Positions 17,540-26,420 of a stretch of 64,000 nt of DNA are shown piece by piece. Position 1 is the first letter of the stretch. Each line of letters opens with the position of its first letter. The translations under genes were made by a program, and so were the position numbers. The DNA comes from Xanthobacter aminoxidans. GTDB taxonomy: Bacteria > Pseudomonadota > Alphaproteobacteria > Rhizobiales > Xanthobacteraceae. The stretch spans positions 62,001 through 126,000 of the forward strand of contig NZ_JAMJXC010000001.1 in NCBI RefSeq assembly GCF_023571765.1, given 5' to 3'. The notes beneath the pieces are model-generated. The model was not told the origin of the DNA. It ran no database searches and was given only the letters and a program-made list of their open reading frames with translations.

Positions 17540-18289
17540 GTGGCGATCGCTTCCGGGACGGACCCCGCGTCCGATGGTCCTGCCGCCTTTTTCCGTGCCC
17601 AGCATGCCGCGTTCGGCGCGACCCTCGGCGCCCATGCGGGCTCGGCCGAGCTCGTCGACCGCATCTGGATGCAGGCCTTCTCCAGCTACGAGCACAACGT
17701 AACGGAACAGACGAAGGATCTGCCGCCGCTCGCCTGCCACAAGGGATGCGGCACCTGCTGCCGCATCCAGGTGGCGGCCACCATGCCCGAGGTGCTGATG
17801 GTGGCGCGCTATGTCCGCACCATGGCCGAGGGCTTCCGCAAGGTGGGCATTGACCTTCCCGCCCGCCTCGCCGCCGCGCAGGCCACCGCGCCCGCCGCCT
17901 CCGGCACCATGGCGCTGGGCGGGGAATGCCCGTTCCTCGCCGAGGGCATCTGCGTGATCTATCCGGTGCGCCCGCTGGCCTGCCGCGGCCACGTCTCCTT
18001 CGATGCGGAGGCGTGCATCGCCGCGCTGGAAGGCGAGGCGGACGAGGTGCCGGTCTCCGAATCCCATCGCACGGTGCGGGCGCTGGTGCAGGGGGCGCTG
18101 CAATCGGCCCTGCGGGATGCCGGCAAGCCGTGGGCGCTCTACGACCTGCTCGGCGCCCTGCGCATCGCGCTCGCCCACCCCGACGCCGAGGCCGCCTTCC
18201 GCGCCGGCGAGGATGTGCTGGACCCCGCCATCATCGCTCATGTGAGCCGCGAGGAGATGGGCCGCACCTTCGACCGGCTGAAGGCCTGA
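17540..18289 (+). CDS. YkgJ-family cysteine cluster protein
   Basis: Protein of 249 residues. The GTG at 17540 has a good ribosome site (TTTTGGAGGCTTGCC) and is preferred to the TTG at 17453. Two cysteine groups define the family: CHKGCGTCCR (about residues 66-75) and CPFLAEGICVIYPVRPLACRGH (about 130-152), with a further cysteine in DAEACIAA. They probably ligate a zinc ion or Fe-S cluster. The molecular role of the family is poorly known. A repeat begins directly at its stop codon. Confidence 0.75.
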   Translation: MAIASGTDPASDGPAAFFRAQHAAFGATLGAHAGSAELVDRIWMQAFSSYEHNVTEQTKDLPPLACHKGCGTCCRIQVAATMPEVLMVARYVRTMAEGFRKVGIDLPARLAAAQATAPAASGTMALGGECPFLAEGICVIYPVRPLACRGHVSFDAEACIAALEGEADEVPVSESHRTVRALVQGALQSALRDAGKPWALYDLLGALRIALAHPDAEAAFRAGEDVLDPAIIAHVSREEMGRTFDRLKA

Positions 18290-18372
18290 AGCCCGCGCGG
18301 CGTCTGAGCGAGACGGCCCATAAAGCCCGCGCGGCGCCTGAGCGAAGGCAGCGAACAAAGCCCGCGCGACTT
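18288..18372 (+). repeat. stop-codon-abutting tandem repeat, array A
   Basis: Three copies of a unit containing GCCCGCGCGG start at 18291, 18325 and 18360 (periods 34 and 35). The first two continue CG-Y-CTGAGCGA, and the third is cut short. The array starts at the stop codon of the preceding gene and has the same orientation as that gene. Related arrays are at 38018-38112 and 39505-39527. Confidence 0.75.
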
Positions 18373-18380
18373 CATCCCCC

Positions 18381-18490
18381 TGTCATCGCCCGCCTTGTGC
18401 GGGCGATCCACCGAGCCGCCAGAAGAGTGCCCGGCCTGCGAGAACCGGACGCGCGGATGGGTGGATCCCCCGGACGAGCCGGGGGATGAC
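18381..18490. repeat. 110-bp composite hairpin element, copy 1
   Basis: This copy has two outer palindromic arms. One is TGTCATCGCCCGCC with GGGCGATCCAC, and the other is GTGGATCCCCC with GGGGGATGAC. A more variable middle of about 50 bp separates them. The same structure, inverted and also 110 bp long, occurs at 49401-49510. It is noncoding and resembles a small non-autonomous or MITE-like repeat. Confidence 0.65.
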
Positions 18491-18578
18491 GCTTGTGAAG
18501 GGGCGATGACGGCGTGAACACCGAGCCGGGGGATGACGGCTGTGAGAGGCGGCACGGGCTCCGGCCTCCACCTTTCGC

Positions 18579-19562
18579 TCACTCCGCCCTTTGCGGCCTC
18601 GCCATCAGCGCCTCGATGGCGCCGTCGATACCGAGGCGGCCGGCGAGCACGGCGTCCACGGCGGCGCTGACGGGAACGTCCACGCCCTTGGCCGCCGCCA
18701 TCTCCACCAGCACGCTGGCGGTGAAGGCGCCTTCCGCCAGCTTTCCCGCCACCGCCTCCCCCGCCCCCAGCGCGCGGCCGAAGGCAAAGTTGCGCGATTG
18801 CGGGCCGGAGGTGGTGAGGATCAGGTCGCCGAGGCCGGACAGGCCGGTAATCGTCTCCGGCCGCGCGCCATAGGCGGCGCCGAAGCGCATGAGTTCGGCA
18901 AAGCCCCGCGCCACCAGAGCGGCGGCGGCGCTGGCCCCGAGCCGTCGCCCGGCGACGATGCCGGCGGCAATGGCCAGCACATTCTTCGCCGCCCCGCCGA
19001 TCTCGGCGCCGCGCACATCGGTGGAGTGGTAGAGCCGCAGCGTGGAGGAGCCGAGGGCCTGCGCAAGGTCCTTCGCCAGCGCGCCGTCGCCCGCCGCCAG
19101 CGTCACCGCCGTGGGGAGGCCCGCCGCCACGTCGGTGGCGAAGCTGGGGCCGGAGAGCACGGCGGGGCGGGCGCCGGGCAGGGCCTCGGCGATCACCTCG
19201 CTCATGAAGGCGCGGGTGCCGCGCTCGATGCCCTTCGCGCAGCAGATGACGGGCAGTCCCGCCGGCACGCGGGCGCCGAGATGCCCCAGCGCCTCCCGGC
19301 AGGCCTGCGCCGGCACCACCAGCAGCACGGCGTCGCAATCGGCGATCAAATCGAGGTCGGAGACGGGGGAGACGGCGGGATCAAGCGCGATGCCCGGCAA
19401 ATCCGCCCGGTTCTCGCGGGCCGCCGCCATGTCGGCCATGGCCTGCGCGTCGCGCCCCCACAGCACCACCTCGCGCCCGGCGCGGGCGGCGGCATTGGCG
19501 AGGGCGGTGCCCCAGGCACCCGCGCCCATCACGCCGATGCGGCGAAAGCTGGAACCCGACAC
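18579..19562 (-). CDS. gpsA: glycerol-3-phosphate dehydrogenase [NAD(P)+]
   Basis: Protein of 327 residues, full length. It has the N-terminal Rossmann loop [46 protein letters not shown], the catalytic lysine segment [14 protein letters not shown] and the C-terminal [18 protein letters not shown]. It makes sn-glycerol 3-phosphate from dihydroxyacetone phosphate for phospholipid synthesis. It follows tsaD by 4 bp on the same strand, and the tsaD-gpsA pairing is common in alphaproteobacteria. Confidence 0.95.
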   Translation of the reverse strand: MSGSSFRRIGVMGAGAWGTALANAAARAGREVVLWGRDAQAMADMAAARENRADLPGIALDPAVSPVSDLDLIADCDAVLLVVPAQACREALGHLGARVPAGLPVICCAKGIERGTRAFMSEVIAEALPGARPAVLSGPSFATDVAAGLPTAVTLAAGDGALAKDLAQALGSSTLRLYHSTDVRGAEIGGAAKNVLAIAAGIVAGRRLGASAAAALVARGFAELMRFGAAYGARPETITGLSGLGDLILTTSGPQSRNFAFGRALGAGEAVAGKLAEGAFTASVLVEMAAAKGVDVPVSAAVDAVLAGRLGIDGAIEALMARPQRAE

Positions 19563-19566
19563 CGTG

Positions 19567-20625
19567 TCAGGCCCGCGCGGTGGCGGAGGCGGCGGCCGCC
19601 GGATCGAGCGGCCAGCGGGCGCGCGGGCTCACGTCGAGGCGGTCCCGGATGCCACGGGCGAGCCGTTCGGCTCCGGCCCAGGCGATCATGGCGCCATTGT
19701 CGGTGCACAGCACCGGCGCCGGCATGGCGAAGCGGGTGTTCAGCTCCGCCGCCACCTTGGCGAGGCTCTCGCGGATCATGCCGTTGGCGGCGACGCCGCC
19801 GGCCACCACCAAAGCGGTGGGGCCGCGCCCCAGCCGGTCGCGGAAGGCGCGGGCGCCGGCGCGCACGCGGTCGGCGATGAGGTCCACCACCGCCGCCTGG
19901 AAGCTGGCGCACAGATCCGCCACGTCCTCGTCCGAGAGCGGGGCGAGGCGATCCGCCTCCAGCCGCACCGCGGTCTTGAGGCCGGAAAGGGAGAAATCTG
20001 GCTCGCGCCGCCCCATGAGCGGGCGCGGAAAGGCGAAGCGGGCGGAATAGCCGTGCTTGGCCTGCTCCTCCACCTGTGGGCCGCCCGGATAGGGCAGGCT
20101 CAGCATCTTCGCCACCTTGTCGAAGGCTTCGCCCACCGCATCGTCCAAAGTGGTGCCAAGGCGGGTGTATTTGCCCACATCCTCGATGGCGAGAAGCTGG
20201 GTGTGCCCGCCGGAGACGAGGAGCAGCAGGTAGGGGAAGGCGACGCCATCGGTGAGGCGGGCGGTGAGGGCGTGGGCTTCCAGATGGTTCACCGCCACCA
20301 GCGGCTTCTTGGCCGCCAGCGCGATGGCCTTGGCGGTGGTGAGGCCGACGATGACCCCGCCGATGAGGCCGGGGCCGGCCGCCGCCGCGATGCCGGACAG
20401 CTCGGAATAATCCACGTTCGCCTGCCGCATGGCCTCGGCGATCACATGGTCCAGCACCTCCACATGGGCGCGCGCCGCGATCTCCGGCACCACGCCGCCA
20501 TAGGGCGAATGGATTTCCACCTGCGAGCGGATGACGTTGGAGCGGATGTCCGACGCGCCCGAGGGCGAGCGCGTCACCACCGCGGCCGACGTCTCGTCGC
20601 ACGTGGTCTCGATGCCGAGCACCAT
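19567..20625 (-). CDS. tsaD: tRNA N6-adenosine threonylcarbamoyltransferase TsaD
   Basis: Protein of about 352 residues from [17 protein letters not shown]. The metal-binding histidines lie in [12 protein letters not shown] (about residues 111-122). The family ATPase-like segments [27 protein letters not shown] and [12 protein letters not shown] are present. It transfers the threonylcarbamoyl group to A37 of ANN-reading tRNAs. The start is uncertain: a TTG at 20637 is better placed behind a GGAGG, and a GTG lies at 20643; either would add four to six residues. It diverges from hemC. Confidence 0.93.
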   Translation of the reverse strand: MVLGIETTCDETSAAVVTRSPSGASDIRSNVIRSQVEIHSPYGGVVPEIAARAHVEVLDHVIAEAMRQANVDYSELSGIAAAAGPGLIGGVIVGLTTAKAIALAAKKPLVAVNHLEAHALTARLTDGVAFPYLLLLVSGGHTQLLAIEDVGKYTRLGTTLDDAVGEAFDKVAKMLSLPYPGGPQVEEQAKHGYSARFAFPRPLMGRREPDFSLSGLKTAVRLEADRLAPLSDEDVADLCASFQAAVVDLIADRVRAGARAFRDRLGRGPTALVVAGGVAANGMIRESLAKVAAELNTRFAMPAPVLCTDNGAMIAWAGAERLARGIRDRLDVSPRARWPLDPAAAASATARA

Positions 20626-20757
20626 GAGATCGGGCAAACTCACATCCTCCAAGGCTATTGCACGCCGCCATTGCGCTGCGCCGCAACGCCGCCTATCCCG
20701 TTTCGAATCCCTCGCGCATTCTACGCATCCCTGAACGAGAATACGAAATTGGAAGAA

Positions 20758-21690
20758 ATGTCCGGCGGAAAATCCCCTGTTCTGCGCATCGGCACCCGTG
20801 GCAGCCCGCTTGCTTTGTGGCAGGCCCATGCGGTGCAGGCGGCCCTGGCTGAGGCGCTGAACGTCGCGCCCGCCGAGGTCGCCGTCGAGGTCATCCGCAC
20901 CACCGGCGACCAGATCCAGGACCGGGCATTGTCCGAGGCCGGCGGCAAAGGGCTCTTCACCAAGGAGCTGGAGGAAGCGCTGCTGGACGGCCGCGTGGAC
21001 CTCGCCGTGCATTCCGCCAAGGACGTGGCCACCTACCTGCCCGAGGGCCTGCACCTCGCCGGCTACCTGCCGCGCGCCGATGTGCGCGATGCGTTGATCC
21101 TGAAATCCGGCGCCGGTCTCGCCGATCTGCCGGCCGGCGCGCGGGTGGGCACCGCCTCGCTCCGGCGGGAGGCGCAATTGCGGCGCCTGCGGCCGGACCT
21201 CAAGGTCGAATTGCTGCGCGGCAACGTCCACACCCGCCTCGCCCGGGTGCGGGACGGGGATTTCGACGGCACGCTTCTCGCCCTCGCCGGCCTCACCCGG
21301 CTCGGCCTCGCCGACGTGGCGAGCGCGGTGCTGGCGACATCGGAGTTCCTGCCGGCGGTAGGGCAGGGGGCCGTGGCCATCGAATGCCGCGTGCATGACC
21401 CCGCCACCAATGCCGCCATCGCCGCCATCGCCTGCCGCGACACCGGCATCGCGCTGGCCGCCGAGCGCGCGTTCCTGACCGCGCTTGATGGCTCCTGCCG
21501 CACCCCCATCGCCGGCCTTGCCAAGGTGGAGGGCGACCAGGTGCGCCTCTCCGGCCTCGTCATGACGCCCGATGGCTCGGACGCGGCGGAAGCCTCCGGT
21601 GCGGCACCCATTGCCGATGCCGCCGCGCTCGGCACGGCGCTCGGCACCGAGCTGCGCGCCAGTGCCCCGGCGAGAGCGCTGGGATTGTGA
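20758..21690 (+). CDS. hemC: porphobilinogen deaminase (hydroxymethylbilane synthase)
   Basis: Protein of 310 residues, the standard family length, starting [20 protein letters not shown]. Conserved segments are [66 protein letters not shown] and the cofactor cysteine in [11 protein letters not shown]. It polymerises four porphobilinogens to hydroxymethylbilane in tetrapyrrole synthesis. The long ORF that begins at 19042 is an antisense reading of tsaD/gpsA and was discarded. hemD follows after a hairpin-containing gap. Confidence 0.97.
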   Translation: MSGGKSPVLRIGTRGSPLALWQAHAVQAALAEALNVAPAEVAVEVIRTTGDQIQDRALSEAGGKGLFTKELEEALLDGRVDLAVHSAKDVATYLPEGLHLAGYLPRADVRDALILKSGAGLADLPAGARVGTASLRREAQLRRLRPDLKVELLRGNVHTRLARVRDGDFDGTLLALAGLTRLGLADVASAVLATSEFLPAVGQGAVAIECRVHDPATNAAIAAIACRDTGIALAAERAFLTALDGSCRTPIAGLAKVEGDQVRLSGLVMTPDGSDAAEASGAAPIADAAALGTALGTELRASAPARALGL

Positions 21691-21733
21691 GTTTCCGGCG
21701 CGGTCCTTTCGGTCGCGCCGGAGTTCGGGTTTC

Positions 21734-21765
21734 GGGCGCGGCTTCCGCCGCGTCCGGTGTTTTTC
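21734..21765 (+). terminator. possible terminator/attenuator between hemC and hemD
   Basis: GGGCGCGG and CCGCGTCC form an 8-bp stem (one G-U pair) with a 6-base loop, followed by GGTGTTTTTC. An earlier stem CCGGCGCG/CGCGCCGG lies just upstream. The arrangement resembles an intrinsic terminator inside the hem cluster and could reduce transcription of the distal genes. Confidence 0.5.
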
Positions 21766-21828
21766 GGCGCGGCAGGTGTCGCGTCGGCCGTTGTTCTGCC
21801 CCGTTCTTCCGCTCGATTGATTCTTCAG

Positions 21829-22527
21829 ATGCATGTTCTCGTCACAAGGCCGCTGCCCGCGGCGAACCAGACCGCCAAGCGTCTTAAGGCGCTGGGGCAT
21901 GACGTGACCGTCGATCCCATGCTGCGGATCGCCCCCACCACGACACCATTGCCGGACCGCCCGTTCGATGCGGTGGCCTTTACCTCCATCAACGGGGTGA
22001 CGGCCTTCGCCGCCCACCCGGACGGAAAGCGCTTCCTGCATCTGCCGGCCTTCGCGGTGGGGCCGCGCACGGCCAAGGAGGCCCGCGCCATCGGCTTTGC
22101 CAGCGTCACCGACTGCGACGGCGACGCCTCGGCGCTGGCCGGACGCATCGCGGCGGTGCTCCCGTCCGGTGCGCGGGTGCTGAATCCGGCGGGGGAGGAC
22201 CGCGCCGCCGATCTCGCCGGCCTGCTCGCCGCCCCCGGCATCTCGCTGGATCTCGCCATCGTCTATGCCGCCGAGCCGGCCGATGCGTTGAGCGAAGAGG
22301 CCCGCGCGGCGCTGGCGAGCGGAACCGTTAAGGCCGCGCTGCACTTCTCCCAGCGAACGGTAAAGACGCTGCTCAGGTGCGTCGAAGGCGCGGGGCTTAA
22401 CGACACGTTGACCGGTGTGAGGGAACTGTGCCTTTCCGAGCAGGTGGCCGAGCCGTTCGTTCGCAAGGGTCTGGCGGTGGAGGTCGCCGCCGCGCCCAAT
22501 GAGGACGCGCTGTTCGCGCTGCTGTGA
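21829..22527 (+). CDS. hemD: uroporphyrinogen-III synthase
   Basis: Protein of 232 residues starting [20 protein letters not shown] at 21829; the upstream 24 codons of the longer ORF match nothing. HemD is a weakly conserved family. The TRP motif at the N-terminus, [11 protein letters not shown] (about residues 47-57), [17 protein letters not shown], and the closing [14 protein letters not shown], together with its place directly after hemC, identify it. It closes hydroxymethylbilane to uroporphyrinogen III. The mic60-type gene follows. Confidence 0.88.
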   Translation: MHVLVTRPLPAANQTAKRLKALGHDVTVDPMLRIAPTTTPLPDRPFDAVAFTSINGVTAFAAHPDGKRFLHLPAFAVGPRTAKEARAIGFASVTDCDGDASALAGRIAAVLPSGARVLNPAGEDRAADLAGLLAAPGISLDLAIVYAAEPADALSEEARAALASGTVKAALHFSQRTVKTLLRCVEGAGLNDTLTGVRELCLSEQVAEPFVRKGLAVEVAAAPNEDALFALL

Positions 22528-22637
22528 CGCGGCTGTGAGGGACGGGGGCGGGCGCCGCGGTTGCGGCCCGGCCCCGGCCGGTCTATCCCGGTCCCGAAGA
22601 CGGGTCCGAACCCAATAGGGAGGCACGAGCGACGCCG

Positions 22638-24233
22638 ATGGCCACCAATACGCCGGCGAGCGACGATCCGAAGGCGGAGAACTTCTCCTCCCGACCGCCC
22701 CGCACCCCGCCCACGCTCGATCTGAAGGCGCAGGAAATCGCGTCCGAGCCCAAGCCGGCTGCTCCGGCGGCCCAGAAGCCCGCGGCCGGTGCCGCGCCGG
22801 CCGAGGCGGCCAAAGCCACTGGCCCGAGCACTGGCGCTCCCGCAGGCGACGCGACCGCCAAAGACGCGCCCGGCAAAAGCGCAGCGTCCAGCGCTGCGGC
22901 CGGAAAGAGCGCCGAGCAGGTCGCGGAGACTGAGGTGGGCAAGGAGGCCGAAGCCGAGGCTGAAGCCAAGAGTGACGCCCCCACCCCGTCCCAGCCCTCG
23001 CCGGAGCCCCCCCGCAAGGGCGGCGGCGGCACCGTGTTCGCGGCGCTGATCGCCGGCCTCATCGGCGGTGGCGCGGCGGCCGGCGGGCTCTGGTATGCCC
23101 TGCCGATCCTCTATCCGCCCACCCCGGTGGCCGCGCCGAAGGTGGATCTCTCGCCGCTCCAGTCGCGCATCGCCGCGCTGGAGGCCCGGCCCGCCGTCGA
23201 TCCCCGGGCCATCGCCGCCCTCTCCGAGCGACTCGATCGCGACGAGGCCGCACTGAAGGCGGTGCAGGAGGCCCTCGCCGGGTTGAAGGCCGCCCCGGCC
23301 TCCGCGGCGCCGGCCCCATCTGCTGCGCCCGCCATCCCCCCGGCGCTTGTGAAAAGCGTGGACGATCTCAAGACCGCCGCCGAGCAGGGCCGCGAGGCGC
23401 TGGCCGCCCTGCGCCGTGACGTGGATGCGCTGAAGGGCAGCGACAGCGCCCTGCGCACGGCGGTCGCCGCCGCCACCACCGGCACCCGCGAGGCCGGCGC
23501 GAAGGTGGAGGCTCTGGCCCCGCAGGTGCAGGCGCTCATCGGTGCCACCCAGTCGCTCGCTCCGCAGGTGCAGGCCCTCGCCACCCAGACCCAGGCCCTC
23601 GGGCCGCAGGTGCAGGGGCTGGAGAAGCAGGCTGAGGCCATCGGCCCCCGCTTCGACGCGTTGAAGAAGCAGATCGAGGAGGCGAGCGCCGCCGCGACCC
23701 AGTTCAACCGCACGGCCTCCAGCCTCGTGGTGGTCGCGGCCTTCCGCGATGCGGTGGTCTCCGGCCGCCCCTTCGCCGCCGAACTCGCCGCCGCCCGCGC
23801 CACGCTCGGCGCGAATGCCGGCCAGCTCGACGCCTTCGCCGCTTCCGCCGAGAAGGGCTTCGCGCCCTCCGCCGCGCTGGCCGCCCGCCTCGCGCAGGAA
23901 GGCGCCGCCGCCCTCGGTGCCGCCGCGCCCGCCCCGGCGAATACCAGCGCCTCGCTGATGGACCGGCTGATGTCCTCGGCAGAAAACCTCGTGAAGGTGC
24001 GCCCCGCCACCGGCCCCGGCTCGGTGGATTCGGAAGGGCTCCTCGGCACCGCCGTCACCCAGGTGCGCGCCGGCCAGCTCGACGAGGCCCTGAAGACGTT
24101 GAAACAGCTGCCCGACAGCGTGCAGCAGCGCCTCGCCGTCCTCCGCGACATCGAGGCGCGGGCCGCCGCGGTCAAGGCCGCCGGATCTCTCTTCCAGCAG
24201 CAGCTGGCTGCCATTTCGGGGAAGGTGCCGTGA
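22638..24233 (+). CDS. mitofilin/Mic60 homologue of the inner membrane
   Basis: Protein of 531 residues. An Ala/Pro/Lys-rich cytoplasmic N-terminus (1-130) is followed by one membrane helix (about 133-157, [20 protein letters not shown]) and a long periplasmic coiled coil. The coil contains repeats such as [20 protein letters not shown] and [15 protein letters not shown]-terminal mitofilin-type domain ([20 protein letters not shown]) closes the protein. In alphaproteobacteria the Mic60 homologue that shapes inner-membrane invaginations is encoded between hemD and hemY, exactly this position. The assignment rests on architecture and synteny because the primary sequence is low in complexity. 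Confidence 0.8.
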   Translation: MATNTPASDDPKAENFSSRPPRTPPTLDLKAQEIASEPKPAAPAAQKPAAGAAPAEAAKATGPSTGAPAGDATAKDAPGKSAASSAAAGKSAEQVAETEVGKEAEAEAEAKSDAPTPSQPSPEPPRKGGGGTVFAALIAGLIGGGAAAGGLWYALPILYPPTPVAAPKVDLSPLQSRIAALEARPAVDPRAIAALSERLDRDEAALKAVQEALAGLKAAPASAAPAPSAAPAIPPALVKSVDDLKTAAEQGREALAALRRDVDALKGSDSALRTAVAAATTGTREAGAKVEALAPQVQALIGATQSLAPQVQALATQTQALGPQVQGLEKQAEAIGPRFDALKKQIEEASAAATQFNRTASSLVVVAAFRDAVVSGRPFAAELAAARATLGANAGQLDAFAASAEKGFAPSAALAARLAQEGAAALGAAAPAPANTSASLMDRLMSSAENLVKVRPATGPGSVDSEGLLGTAVTQVRAGQLDEALKTLKQLPDSVQQRLAVLRDIEARAAAVKAAGSLFQQQLAAISGKVP

Positions 24234-26032
24234 TCCGCCTCGTCCTGCTCCTCATCCTCCTCGCCGCCGCCGCCTTCGGCGTCTCCTGGCTCGCCGACCG
24301 GCCGGGCGAGATCGCCGTGGTGTGGGAGGGCTGGCGGGTGGAAACCACCGTGCCGGTGGCCCTCGCGGTCATCGCTGTGGTCTCCGGCGTGCTGCTGCTG
24401 CTGTGGCGGCTGCTCTCGCTGCTCGTCCGCTCGCCCAAGCTGATCGCCGCCTTCTCCCGCCGTCGCAAGCGCGAGAAGGGCTGGCAGGCGGTGTCGCGCG
24501 GCCTGCTCGCGGTGGGCATCGGCGACAACGCCGCCGTCCGGCAGGCGCGCCATGACGCCGCGCGGCTCCTGCCGCACGAGCCGCTGACCCATCTCCTCAC
24601 CGCCCAGGCCGCCCAGCTCGACGGCAAGCCGGAGGTGGCCATCGCCGCCTTCCGCGCCATGGTGGACGATCCCTCCACCCGCCTGCTCGGCCTGCGCGGC
24701 CTGCACATGGAAGCCCGCAAGGCCGGCGACAAGGCCGCCGCCTATGCCATCGCCGAGGAGGCCGCATCCGCCGCCCCGACGCTCGGCTGGGCCGCCGATG
24801 CGGTGATCGAGGCGCGCTGCGCCGCCGGGGACTATGCCGGCGCCCGCACGGTGCTCGAACGCCAGATGGCGCAGAAGGGCATCGACAAGGCCCAGTACAA
24901 GCGCCGCCGCGCCGTGCTGCTCGCCGCCGAGGCCATCGCGCTGGAACAGACCGACCCGCTGGTCGCCCGCGAGAAGGCGGTGGAGGCGGTGCGCCTCGCC
25001 CCCACCCTCGTGCCCGCCGCCGCCTGCGCCGGCCGCCTGCTGGGCGCCGCCGGGGAATTGCGCAAGGCGGCGAAGATCGTCGAGACCGCGTTCGCCGCCA
25101 ACCCGCACCCGGAACTCGCCGACGTGGAGGCGTATCTGCGCCCCGGCGATGCGGCCCTCGACCGGCTCAAGCGCATCCGTACCCTCGCCAACAAGGCGCC
25201 CTCCCAGCGGGAAAGCGCCATCGCGCTCGCCCGTGCGGCCATCGATGCGCAGGAATTCCGCCAGGCCCGCCTCGTGCTGGAGCCGCTGCTGGACGATCCC
25301 AGCCAGCGCGTCTGCCTGCTCATGGCGGAGCTGGAAGCGGCCGAGCATGCCGATATCGGCAAGGCCCGCGAGTGGACCGCCCGCGCCGTGCGCGCCAATC
25401 GCGATCCCGCCTGGATCGCCGATGGCGTGGTCTCCGACCGCTGGGCGCCGGTGTCGCCGGTGTCCGGCCGGCTCGACGCCTTCGTGTGGGAGGTACCGCC
25501 CGGCGTCTCCGCCACCCCGATCCTGGAGCACGAGGCCGAGCGGGTGAAGGCGGCCATCGCCGCCGTCCGCGCCAGCGAGGACGCCAAGATCGCCGAGCAG
25601 AAGAAGATCGCGGAGCAGAAGCTGGCCGAGCTGAAGGCCGTGGAGACGAAGGCGGCGGAGACTGCTGCGGCGGAGGCTGCCACCTCCGGAGCGGCGGTGG
25701 TGGTGTCCGAGGCGCCCGTGCCGCCTGAGCCCGTCGCCGCTGGTGCGGCCCCCGCCTCGAAAATTACCGACCCCAAAACGCCCGATCCCAAGGCCGGCAA
25801 GGCCGCGGAGCCGGTGCCGGTCATCCTCGCCCCGCCCGCCGGCAATGGCGCGGACAGTGCCCGCGCCCGGGCGAGGCAGAACGGCAAGCCCGAGACCGGC
25901 AGGCCCGAGAACGCAAAGAAGGCCGACGCCATCGTCGCCCTGCCGCCTTTGCCTGATGATCCCGGCCCCGAGGCGGACGCGACGGAGGAACCCGACCCGA
26001 CCTCCAAGTCCCGCCGCCTGATGGGGCTGTGA
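24230..26032 (+). CDS. hemY: HemY-like TPR membrane protein
   Basis: Protein of 600 residues with a GTG start that overlaps the stop of the mic60-type gene (GTGA), so the two are translationally coupled. Two N-terminal membrane helices (about residues 2-18 and 36-60) flank the family's signature DRPGEIAVVWEGWRVETTV. A helical-repeat (TPR-like) body follows, to about residue 420, then a charged Ala/Lys/Pro-rich tail. Proteobacterial HemY proteins of this kind sit in the heme operon but are not oxidases; a scaffolding role at the membrane is plausible. Confidence 0.85.
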   Translation: MIRLVLLLILLAAAAFGVSWLADRPGEIAVVWEGWRVETTVPVALAVIAVVSGVLLLLWRLLSLLVRSPKLIAAFSRRRKREKGWQAVSRGLLAVGIGDNAAVRQARHDAARLLPHEPLTHLLTAQAAQLDGKPEVAIAAFRAMVDDPSTRLLGLRGLHMEARKAGDKAAAYAIAEEAASAAPTLGWAADAVIEARCAAGDYAGARTVLERQMAQKGIDKAQYKRRRAVLLAAEAIALEQTDPLVAREKAVEAVRLAPTLVPAAACAGRLLGAAGELRKAAKIVETAFAANPHPELADVEAYLRPGDAALDRLKRIRTLANKAPSQRESAIALARAAIDAQEFRQARLVLEPLLDDPSQRVCLLMAELEAAEHADIGKAREWTARAVRANRDPAWIADGVVSDRWAPVSPVSGRLDAFVWEVPPGVSATPILEHEAERVKAAIAAVRASEDAKIAEQKKIAEQKLAELKAVETKAAETAAAEAATSGAAVVVSEAPVPPEPVAAGAAPASKITDPKTPDPKAGKAAEPVPVILAPPAGNGADSARARARQNGKPETGRPENAKKADAIVALPPLPDDPGPEADATEEPDPTSKSRRLMGL

Positions 26033-26061
26033 GCGCCGCTGAGGACGATCCCGCCGGTTTC

Positions 26062-26340
26062 CCTTCTCCCCTCGCGGGAGAAGGTGGCGCGCGGCGCAGC
26101 CGCGTGACGGATGAGGGGGCTGGCTCAGGTCCTCACAATACGGGATGGGCGGAGAAACACCCCTCACCCCAACCCTCTCCCGCCCAAACTCGGCTTTTGC
26201 CGAGTTTGGCTCGTGGAGTTCGAAGCCGGCTATAGCCGGCTTCGATGGGAGAGGGGGCGCTGACGGGGAGTCTGGCACTCTCATTCTGATCGGGAATGAA
26301 CCACCCTTCCCCTCTCCCCTCGCGGGAGAAGGGCGCGCAA
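26062..26340. repeat. intergenic repeat block with nested hairpins before lepA
   Basis: The 388-bp gap between hemY and lepA contains no gene. It has CTTCTCCCCTCGCGGGAGAAG-type palindromes at 26062-26084 and near 26310-26335. Two perfect hairpins are nested between CCCTCTCCC and GGGAGAGGG: AAACTCGGC-tttt-GCCGAGTTT (26186-26207) and GAAGCCGGC-tata-GCCGGCTTC (26222-26243). Similar CTCTCCC/GGGAGAGG blocks recur near 36240-36365. Confidence 0.7.
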
Positions 26341-26420
26341 GCCGGCCGTTGGGTGTCCCGGCGCGACCCTAATCGCGCCTTCGCCTTGTGGCCGCCCCGC
26401 GCCGATGCTATGCGGCGCGG

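Noticed and set aside
18288..18372. CRISPR-like array
   Set aside because: Repeats are short and spacers only about 12 bp, there are three copies, the last is truncated, and no cas gene is nearby. It is better treated as a tandem intergenic repeat.
19042..20757. Long open frame fused upstream of hemC
   Set aside because: It runs antisense through gpsA and tsaD, has no recognisable domain before the hemC start at 20758, and is a by-product of high GC.
20626..22626. Long minus-strand extension upstream of tsaD
   Set aside because: It is antisense to hemC and hemD, of skewed composition, and matches no family; tsaD begins at about 20625.
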